From the NCBI RefSeq assembly GCF_900116715.1, contig NZ_FPBM01000004.1, positions 186,001-250,000 of the forward strand: DNA of 64,000 bases, read 5' to 3'. Numbering within the stretch: the stretch's first letter is position 1; each line of letters opens with the position of its first letter. The notes below the pieces were generated by a model, which was not told the origin of the DNA, did not search any database, and worked only from the letters and a program-made list of their open reading frames with translations. The position numbers were made by a program, and so were the translations under genes. Origin of the DNA: Polaromonas sp. YR568 (lineage in GTDB: Bacteria > Pseudomonadota > Gammaproteobacteria > Burkholderiales > Burkholderiaceae_C). Below are positions 58,501 to 64,000 of this stretch, one piece after another.

Positions 58501-59487
58501 ATGCTGAACCGAATCACGACAAGCGCCTGGCTGGGCGCAGCCATCCTCGCCGCCACGTTTGCACCGCTCGCCAGCGCGCAAACCTTTCCGAGCAAGCCCG
58601 TCAAAATCATCACCCCGTTCTCCGCCGGCAGCGGGCCGGACGCTGCGCTGCGTGTCATTGCCGAGAAGCTCAGCAAAAAATGGGGGCAACCCGTGTTGAT
58701 CGACAACCGCCCCGGCGGCAATGGTTTTATCGCCATGGGCGCGTTCAAGCAGACCATGCCGGGCGGCCATGACCTGGTGGCGCTGGACAGCAACCACATG
58801 ACGACGCATCCGCACACCTTTCGCAAATTGCCCTATGACCCGCAGCGCGACCTGGAGCCGATCCGTCCCATCCTGCGGACCGACTTCTTTGTGGTGGTCG
58901 GCAAAGACAGCCCCTTCCGCACGCTGGACGACATCATCAAGGAGGCTAAGTCCAAACCGGGCACGGTGTCTTACGGCTCCTGGTTTGTCGGCAGCCCCGG
59001 CCACCTGGGTGCCCTCAAGCTGCAGTCGCTCAAAGGCATCCAGATGATGCATGTGCCCTACAAGGACATGGGCCAGCTCTACACGGCGGTCGCCACACAG
59101 GAAGTGCAGTGGGCCCTGGGCAGCGTCGCCAGCGCGGGCGGCATGGAAAAGGGCGGCAGGGTGCGCTTCATCGCGCTGGCCGGCGCGCAGCGCTCGCCGC
59201 TTTACCCCAACGTGCCTACAACGAACGAATCACCCGGCACCAAGGGCTACGAGATCAATGCCTGGGTGGGCCTCTTTGCACCGCGCGGCACACCCAAGGC
59301 CGTGCGCGACAAGATCAGCGCCGATGTGGCCGAAGCCATGGCCTCGCCGGACCTTGTGGAGCGTTACCGCACCCTGGGCTACGAAAACATGAACCTCGGC
59401 CCCGACCAGTTTGCCAACCTGATCCGCCAGGAAACGCAGACCTGGAAGAAGACGATTGAGGATGCGAACCTGAAGCTGGACGATTAA
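58501..59487 (+). CDS. Bug/TctC-family periplasmic binding protein (catabolic operon)
   Basis: A 328-residue secreted protein: signal peptide to residue 26 (ASAQ), then the Bug signature FPSKPVKIITPFSAGSGPDAALRVIAEKL, VLIDNRPGGNGFIAMGAF and MHVPYKDMGQLYTAVATQEVQ. It likely binds an aromatic or keto acid for the meta-cleavage operon, from which it is separated by 75 bp; TctA/B partners are absent. The stop codon lies in a 14-bp tandem duplication. Confidence 0.9.
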   Translation: MLNRITTSAWLGAAILAATFAPLASAQTFPSKPVKIITPFSAGSGPDAALRVIAEKLSKKWGQPVLIDNRPGGNGFIAMGAFKQTMPGGHDLVALDSNHMTTHPHTFRKLPYDPQRDLEPIRPILRTDFFVVVGKDSPFRTLDDIIKEAKSKPGTVSYGSWFVGSPGHLGALKLQSLKGIQMMHVPYKDMGQLYTAVATQEVQWALGSVASAGGMEKGGRVRFIALAGAQRSPLYPNVPTTNESPGTKGYEINAWVGLFAPRGTPKAVRDKISADVAEAMASPDLVERYRTLGYENMNLGPDQFANLIRQETQTWKKTIEDANLKLDD

Positions 59488-59511
59488 GCGAACCCCCTTA
59501 AGCGAACCCCC
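59484..59511. repeat. Perfect 14-bp tandem duplication
   Basis: TTAAGCGAACCCCC occurs twice in a row (59484-59497 and 59498-59511). The first copy contains the TAA stop of the binding-protein gene and the second ends 3 bp before the convergent ATPase gene's stop. It looks like a slippage event. Confidence 0.85.
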
Positions 59512-59513
59512 GG

Positions 59514-60134
59514 TCAACGCGCCGGGGCCAGCGCACCCAGATAGGTCCGCACTTTTTCGTCTTGCGCGAGGGTGTCGAAGTCGGGCGCCTCGCTGACAGC
59601 GCCTTTTTGCACAAAGATAAAGCGCTCGCAGCACTGCCGCAGGATGTCGACGTGATAAGGCTCATTGGGGTGCAGGCATAAAAAAACCAGCCGGCCGTTG
59701 GCCTTGAGCTTGGCAAAGAAATCCAGCATGAAGCCGATGTAGCCGTCCTGCGTGTTGAACTGCGGCTCGTCGAACAAATGCACCAGCGGTGAATCGCTTT
59801 GCGCATGCGCCAGCATGAAGTCAGGTTTGGTCTTCTGGAAAGACCGCACCTGGTAGGACTGGTGGTAGTGGATCGCCAGCCGGTCGCGCTCGCGCGTGCG
59901 CACCTGGTGGATGTCCTGGCCGTTCACCAGCACGCGGCCTGCGCTGGGCAGGTTGCTGCCGGTGATCAGCTCAAACAGCGTGGTTTTGCCTGAACCGTTG
60001 GGGCCCATGACACCGACCACACAGGGCTTGTGCACTTCGAAATCGGCGTTCAGTGAAAAGGTGGTGGTCTTGTGGAAGACGCCGCGCTGGTATTGCTTGG
60101 CGACGTTTTCGACACGTAAAAGTGGATGGCTCAT
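59514..60134 (-). CDS. ABC ATPase homologue lacking the signature motif
   Basis: A 206-residue protein. Walker A is GPNGSGKTT (44-52), Walker B LVHLFDEP (117-124) and the H-loop CLHP (about 154-156). No LSGGQ-type signature is present, and only 73 residues separate Walker A Lys and Walker B Glu, against 117 in the neighbouring LivF-like protein. The helical subdomain is therefore largely absent. The reading frame is intact with no stops. It may be a degenerate or specialised subunit. It follows the livF-like gene by 6 bp at the end of the operon. Confidence 0.78.
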   Translation of the reverse strand: MSHPLLRVENVAKQYQRGVFHKTTTFSLNADFEVHKPCVVGVMGPNGSGKTTLFELITGSNLPSAGRVLVNGQDIHQVRTRERDRLAIHYHQSYQVRSFQKTKPDFMLAHAQSDSPLVHLFDEPQFNTQDGYIGFMLDFFAKLKANGRLVFLCLHPNEPYHVDILRQCCERFIFVQKGAVSEAPDFDTLAQDEKVRTYLGALAPAR

Positions 60135-60140
60135 GCTGGC

Positions 60141-60887
60141 TCAAACTCCCAAAAGTTGCCGGCACAGGGCGGCGTCGTTGCGCAATTCGGCCGCTGGGCC
60201 CTCGTGGACGATGACGCCCTGGTTCATCACATAGGCACGGTCGGCCACCTGCAGCGCGCTTTGCACGTTCTGCTCGACCACCAGCACCGCAATGCCTTCG
60301 GCCTTGAGCCGGCTGATGGTTTTCATCACGTCCTGCACCACCTTGGGCGCCAGGCCCTGGCTGGGCTCGTCAAAGAGCACCAGGCCGGGCGAGCCGAGCA
60401 GCGCGCGCGAGATCGCCACCATCTGCATTTCGCCGCCCGAGAGGTTTTCGCATTCACGGTGCATCAGGTATTCGAGTGCACTGAAGATTTCAAAACACTC
60501 TTTCTCATTCCATTTGCGAAAACGTGTTTCCTTGCGCGCAATGGCAAGGTTGCGCGCCACCGTCAGCGTCGGGAAAATGCGGCGGTCATCCGGCACCCAG
60601 CCCATGCCGGCCTTGGCGATCTCATGCGTGGCCATGCGTGTGATGTCGCGTGCGTCGAAGGCGACGCTGCCCTTGCGCGGCGGCGTGAGGCCGAGCACGG
60701 AGCGCAGCAGCGTGGTCTTGCCCGCACCGTTGGGCCCCAGCAGCGCCACGACTTCGCCGGCGCCGACTTTCAGCGAAACGTCGAACAGCACCTGCGTTTC
60801 GCCGTAGAAGGTGTCTATGCGGTCCACGGCCAGCATGTCGGCCTGCGGTGACACGGTTTTGATGACGGATTTCAGGACTGCGCTCAT
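60141..60887 (-). CDS. livF: LivF-type ABC ATP-binding protein
   Basis: A 248-residue ATPase with complete motifs: Walker A GPNGAGKTT (51-59), Q-loop region GWVPDDRRIFPTLTV, signature LSGGEMQ (149-155), Walker B LVLFDEP and an H-loop substitution (VVEQNVQSAL, with Gln rather than His, as LivF proteins often have). It overlaps livG by 4 bp. The segment DRRIFPTLTVARNL is typical of branched-chain amino-acid (or amide/urea) transporter ATPases. A start at MSAVLKS was preferred over longer frames. Confidence 0.9.
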   Translation of the reverse strand: MSAVLKSVIKTVSPQADMLAVDRIDTFYGETQVLFDVSLKVGAGEVVALLGPNGAGKTTLLRSVLGLTPPRKGSVAFDARDITRMATHEIAKAGMGWVPDDRRIFPTLTVARNLAIARKETRFRKWNEKECFEIFSALEYLMHRECENLSGGEMQMVAISRALLGSPGLVLFDEPSQGLAPKVVQDVMKTISRLKAEGIAVLVVEQNVQSALQVADRAYVMNQGVIVHEGPAAELRNDAALCRQLLGV

Positions 60888-61627
60888 GCCAGCGCTCCCA
60901 GGTTGGAGCGGCGCACCCATTCGTTTTCGCGCAGCTGGTCGGGTGTGCCCTGGGTGATGACCTGGCCCCAATGGATGACGGAGATCTGGTCGGCGAGTTT
61001 GAAGAGGAAATTCATGTCGTGTTCAATGATCACAATGGTGAGCTGGCGCTTGAGTTCTTTCACCAGCTCCATCAGGCGCGCCGTGCCTTCGGCGCCCAGG
61101 CCGGCGGTGGGTTCGTCGAGGAAGAGCATGCGCGGCTCGGCCGCCAGCGCCACGCCGATCTCCAGCGCGCGGCGCTCACCGTAGGAAAGGCTGCTGGCCA
61201 GCACATGCTCTTTGCCCTTGAGGCCCACACGCTCCAGCACGGCTGCGGCCAGCTGCTGCGCCGTGCTGTCGGCGCCCAGGTCGCGCCAGGGGTTAAAGCC
61301 CTGCTGGCGCACATGCGGCGTGGCCACCAGCACGTTGTCCAGCGCGGTATAGCTGTCAAAGAGATTCATGATCTGGAAAGAGCGCGACACGCCCTTGCGT
61401 GCGATCTCGCGCGGCGACAGGCCGGTGATGTCTTCACCCGCAAAGGTCACGCGACCGCGGTCGGGCTTGTAGCGGCCCGTCAGCACATTGAAGCAGGTGG
61501 TTTTGCCCGCCCCATTGGGCCCCATGATGCCGTTGAGCTCGCCTTCCTTGAAGCTGAGCGTGATGTCTTGCAGCACCACCTGGGCGCCGAACCGTTTGGA
61601 CAGGCCGCTGGCCTCGAAGAGCTTCAC
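60884..61627 (-). CDS. livG: LivG-type ABC ATP-binding protein
   Basis: A 247-residue ATPase: Walker A GPNGAGKTT (36-44), the RGVSRSFQIMNLFD-type Q-loop region of LivG, signature LSYGERRALEI, Walker B MLFLDEP and H-loop IIEHDM. It starts at a GTG overlapping the livM stop (GTGA), so it is coupled to it. With LivF it would energise a branched-chain amino-acid or amide-type importer. Confidence 0.92.
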   Translation of the reverse strand: MKLFEASGLSKRFGAQVVLQDITLSFKEGELNGIMGPNGAGKTTCFNVLTGRYKPDRGRVTFAGEDITGLSPREIARKGVSRSFQIMNLFDSYTALDNVLVATPHVRQQGFNPWRDLGADSTAQQLAAAVLERVGLKGKEHVLASSLSYGERRALEIGVALAAEPRMLFLDEPTAGLGAEGTARLMELVKELKRQLTIVIIEHDMNFLFKLADQISVIHWGQVITQGTPDQLRENEWVRRSNLGALA

Positions 61628-62643
61628 AGTGCACCTCCTGCGGGTGCGGCTGCGGGCTTGGCGGCCACTGGGCGCTTTGGCCTGGCCTTCCAGGCTTGCC
61701 ACGCGCCGGCAATGCCTTCGGGCTTGAACAGCACCATGGCCATAAACACCAGGCCGTACCAGAGCAACCAGGTCTCGGTGTAGGCGCCCAGCAGGTCGCG
61801 CGCCAGGATAAAGAAGGTGGCGCCGATGATGGGGCCCCAGAAGCTCACGAGGCCACCGCCGATCAGCACCATCATCACGACGAAGCCCGAGTTGTGCAGG
61901 CTCATGACATTCGGGTAGGCCGATTGCTGCGCCATCGCAAACAGCGCACCGGCCAGGCCCGCCACGGCGGTAGACAGCGTGAAGGCCAGCCACTTGTACA
62001 GCCAGACGTTGTAGCCCACAAAGGCTGCGCGCGTTTCGTTTTGCTTGATGGCGCTGAAGATGCGGCCCAGTGGTGAATGGATCAGCCGCCACAAGCCCAG
62101 CAGCACCAGCGCGAAGAGCACCAGGCAAAAGAAGAAGAGGGCGTTGTTGCCGGCGAGATTAAAAGACACGAAGCCGAAATCGGCCGGCAGGCGCTTGATG
62201 TTCAGCAGCCCGTCTTCACCGCCGGTGACGGTGTGCCATTTGTTGGCGATGAACCAGAACACCTGGCCAAAGGCGATGGTGAGCAGCGCGTAATAGATAC
62301 CGCGCCGGTGCGAGATAAACAGCGCCACCAGTGCCCCCAGCGCCGCCGTGACCAGCACCGCGCCGGCCAGGTCAAACCACAGGTTGGGCCAGACCTTGAG
62401 CTGCAGCAAACCGAAAGCGTAGGCGCCCGTGCCGAAGAAGGCGCCGTGCCCGAAGGAGGGCAGGCCGGTAAAGCCCAGCAGCAGGTTGTAGCCCATCGCG
62501 AACAGCACCCAGATCATGATTTCCAGGGCCAGGTATTGGTAGAGCCCGACGCGGCCCACCCACAGCGGGGTGGATAGCAGCACCAATAGGGTGACGAGCA
62601 TCGGTAAGGGGATCAGCGGCGCGCGGCCGGAAGCGAGTTGCAT
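61624..62643 (-). CDS. livM: LivM-type permease
   Basis: A 339-residue membrane protein with about nine hydrophobic segments. The LivM hallmarks are GYNLLLGFTGLPSFGHGAFFGTGAYAFG near residues 50-77, the EAA-like loop AIKQNETRAAFVGYNVWLYKWLAFTLS and GGGLVSFWGPIIGATFF. The usual partner LivH is not encoded in the window, and no LivK-type protein is adjacent. No strong ribosome site is visible before the ATG. It is the first gene of a four-gene operon divergent from rpiR. Confidence 0.9.
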   Translation of the reverse strand: MQLASGRAPLIPLPMLVTLLVLLSTPLWVGRVGLYQYLALEIMIWVLFAMGYNLLLGFTGLPSFGHGAFFGTGAYAFGLLQLKVWPNLWFDLAGAVLVTAALGALVALFISHRRGIYYALLTIAFGQVFWFIANKWHTVTGGEDGLLNIKRLPADFGFVSFNLAGNNALFFFCLVLFALVLLGLWRLIHSPLGRIFSAIKQNETRAAFVGYNVWLYKWLAFTLSTAVAGLAGALFAMAQQSAYPNVMSLHNSGFVVMMVLIGGGLVSFWGPIIGATFFILARDLLGAYTETWLLWYGLVFMAMVLFKPEGIAGAWQAWKARPKRPVAAKPAAAPAGGAL

Positions 62644-62720
62644 GGGAAATATGTCTCTTGATGTGGTTGGTACAGGGAAGGGGGCTGGACAGGGCTGGAA
62701 ATAAAACTTGAAATAAGTGC

Positions 62721-62774
62721 TGGACAAAACAGAATATACGTTCTATTATTAAAACATGCAAGAACATTTATTCT
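62721..62774. promoter_or_regulatory. Overlapping divergent promoters with twin AGAA-N6-TTCT operators
   Basis: Two 14-bp dyads, AGAATATACGTTCT (62731-62744) and AGAACATTTATTCT (62761-62774), are exactly 30 bp apart. Plus strand: TGGACA (62721-62726), 17 bases, TATTAT (62744-62749), so the first dyad lies between -35 and -10. Minus strand: TTGCAT (62761-62756), 17 bases, TATATT (62738-62733), so the second dyad touches its -35. The layout suits one repressor for both directions. Confidence 0.75.
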
Positions 62775-62826
62775 ATTTTGATGCTGTGCAAGCCCAAGCG
62801 GCCCAGCCGCATTCCCGAGGCGACCA

Positions 62827-63726
62827 ATGACTATGGACTCTGCAACAACCTACGAAGAATTGAAAGCGCTGATTGGCCGGACTTACCCGGACATGTCCAA
62901 GCAGCTGCAGCGCATCGCGCGTTTCGCGCTTGAGCAACCCAACGACCTGGCGCTGGGCACGGTGGCGACGGTGGCTGAGGCCACTGAAGTGCAACCCTCG
63001 GCCATGATCCGCTTTGCCAACGCGCTGGGCTACGGCGGCTTCTCTGAAATGCAGCAGGTGTTTCGCGGCCATTTGCTGGAGCGCTCCGACAGCTACCGCG
63101 AGCGTATTGAGCAGATGCGCCGCAAGCAGGTCAACGGCGAGCGCGCGCCGGCCGGCATCCTGCACCAGCTGGTCGGTGAGTCGGTGGCCGAACTCGGCCA
63201 CCTTGAAGAAACCATTGCCCAGGCCGACCTGAAGGCCGCCGTCAAGCTCATGGCTTCGGCGTCGCGCATTCATGTACTGGCCCAGCGCCGCGCTTTCCCG
63301 GTAGCCGGTTACCTGGCGTATGCATTGAGCCAGCTTGAACTGCGCACCCACCTGCTCGACGGCATGGGCGGCATGCTGCGCGAAAGCCTGCGTTCCATCG
63401 AACCCGGCGACGTGCTGATTGCCGCGAGCTTTCGCAGCTACTCACCCGAAGTCATTGAGGCCGCCGCCATCGCCGCCAAAATGGGCGCTTCGGTGATTGC
63501 CATCACCGACGGCCCGCTGTCACCGCTCAAGGCCTCCGCCAAGGTGTGCCTCGAGCTGGCCGACGACTCCTCCAAACCTTTCCGCTCGCTGGTCGCGCCG
63601 CTGTGCCTGGCGCAGGCGCTGGTGGTCAGCACCGGCCATCAGCTCGCCGAGCAAAGCCCGGCCAAAGCCAAGGGCAAGCCGGCAGGCAAGACCCCTGCCA
63701 AAACCGCGCGAAAGGGGGCCGCATGA
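62827..63726 (+). CDS. RpiR/MurR-family regulator
   Basis: A 299-residue regulator. The N-terminal RpiR helix-turn-helix (YPDMSKQLQRIARFALEQPNDLALGTVATVAEATEVQPSAMIRFANALGYGGFSEMQ, about 20-75) is followed by a SIS sugar-phosphate domain (RIHVLAQRRAFPVAGYLAYALSQ; VLIAASFRSYSPEVIEAAAIAAKMGASVIAITD). The tail is Lys/Ala/Pro-rich, about 25 residues. It is translationally coupled to an iolC-like kinase (ATGA overlap), so it probably senses an inositol-catabolic sugar phosphate or acid, as IolR-type RpiR proteins do. Confidence 0.9.
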   Translation: MTMDSATTYEELKALIGRTYPDMSKQLQRIARFALEQPNDLALGTVATVAEATEVQPSAMIRFANALGYGGFSEMQQVFRGHLLERSDSYRERIEQMRRKQVNGERAPAGILHQLVGESVAELGHLEETIAQADLKAAVKLMASASRIHVLAQRRAFPVAGYLAYALSQLELRTHLLDGMGGMLRESLRSIEPGDVLIAASFRSYSPEVIEAAAIAAKMGASVIAITDGPLSPLKASAKVCLELADDSSKPFRSLVAPLCLAQALVVSTGHQLAEQSPAKAKGKPAGKTPAKTARKGAA

Positions 63727-64000
63727 GCCGTCCTCTGGACCTGATCTGCGTGGGCCGCGCCGCCGTGGACTTATACGGTGAGCAAATCGGTGGCCGCCTG
63801 GAAGACATGCAGAGCTTCACCAAATACCTGGGCGGCTCGCCGGCCAACACCGCTGTGGGTGTGGCGCGCCTGGGTCTCAAGCCCGCCATGCTGACCCGCG
63901 TGGGTGACGAGCACAACGGCCGTTTTGTGCGCGAAACCCTGGCAGCCGAAGGTGTGGATGTGAGCCATGTCGCCACCGACCCCAAGCGCCTGACGGCACT
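63723..64000 (+). CDS. iolC: PfkB-family sugar kinase, IolC-like (5-dehydro-2-deoxygluconokinase), 3' end outside the window
   Basis: The first 92 residues of a ribokinase-type enzyme are present. The opening LDLICVGRAAVDLYGEQIGGRLEDMQSFTKYLGGSPANTAVGVARLGLKPAMLTRVGDEHNGRFVRETL is characteristic of IolC proteins, which phosphorylate 5-dehydro-2-deoxygluconate in myo-inositol breakdown. It starts within the rpiR stop (ATGA). The remaining iol genes would lie to the right, beyond this window. A generic ribokinase cannot be excluded. Confidence 0.88.
   Translation, partial: MSRPLDLICVGRAAVDLYGEQIGGRLEDMQSFTKYLGGSPANTAVGVARLGLKPAMLTRVGDEHNGRFVRETLAAEGVDVSHVATDPKRLTA

Overview
The window is GC-rich, gene-dense bacterial chromosome. 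It comes most plausibly from a member of the Comamonadaceae (Burkholderiales; Polaromonas/Rhodoferax/Variovorax-like). This rests on the flavour of the proteins, two Bug/TctC solute-binding proteins, a meta-cleavage catabolic operon, and short intergenic repeats of a kind I associate with this family. The mnmG-rsmG-parA-parB block with two parS sites says it is chromosomal and probably near the replication origin. No rRNA, tRNA, CRISPR array, prophage or intact insertion sequence was seen.

Layout. 1-2.5 kb: thiamine genes thiO (partial)-thiS-thiG-thiE. 2.5-14 kb: an envelope island, all on the minus strand. It holds an autotransporter, a lipoprotein hydrolase, a CreB/CreC-type two-component system, a VIT/vWA protein with a PEP-CTERM tail, an exosortase with the Cys/Arg/His triad, an EpsI-like partner and a GT51 transglycosylase. 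An array of five TTC-type half-sites with an exact 11-bp period, resembling CreB/PhoB-class operators, lies upstream of the VIT/vWA gene. 14-25 kb: redox and detoxification genes (nemA, gstA, an SMR exporter, two flavodoxin-fold reductases), an AsmA-like protein, a transglutaminase, a BASS transporter with a class II aldolase under a divergent Crp/Fnr regulator, and a toxin-antitoxin pair. 26-33 kb: mnmG-rsmG-lysE-parA-two hydrolases-parB, with parS sites inside mnmG and rsmG.

33-51 kb is mixed housekeeping and regulatory sequence: an FAD oxidase, an EF-hand protein, a cobalamin adenosyltransferase, MscS, CysB, a second AsmA-like paralogue, an orphan amino-acid-type binding protein behind a Pho-box-like promoter, RutG, a TetR regulator with two matching operators and a 37-residue membrane peptide, RNase H, two LysR regulators and acetoacetyl-CoA synthetase. 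51.5-59.5 kb is a compact meta-cleavage operon. It runs from an extradiol dioxygenase through hydroxymuconic semialdehyde dehydrogenase, hydratase, decarboxylase, tautomerase, acetaldehyde dehydrogenase and hydroxy-oxovalerate aldolase to a TctC binding protein, and it is controlled by a divergent LysR. The initial hydroxylase is absent.

59.5-64 kb: a Liv-type ABC operon lacking livH and carrying a third ATPase without the signature motif. It is divergent from an RpiR regulator and the start of an iolC-like kinase gene (probably myo-inositol catabolism). The two transcription units share overlapping promoters with twin AGAA-N6-TTCT operators 30 bp apart.

The strongest candidates for something new are the exosortase/VIT-vWA/CreBC system and its operator, the TetR/small-peptide/hydrolase module, the Pho-like promoter of the orphan binding protein, and the two enzyme homologues lacking canonical motifs (class II aldolase-like at 52.4 kb, ABC ATPase at 59.5 kb).
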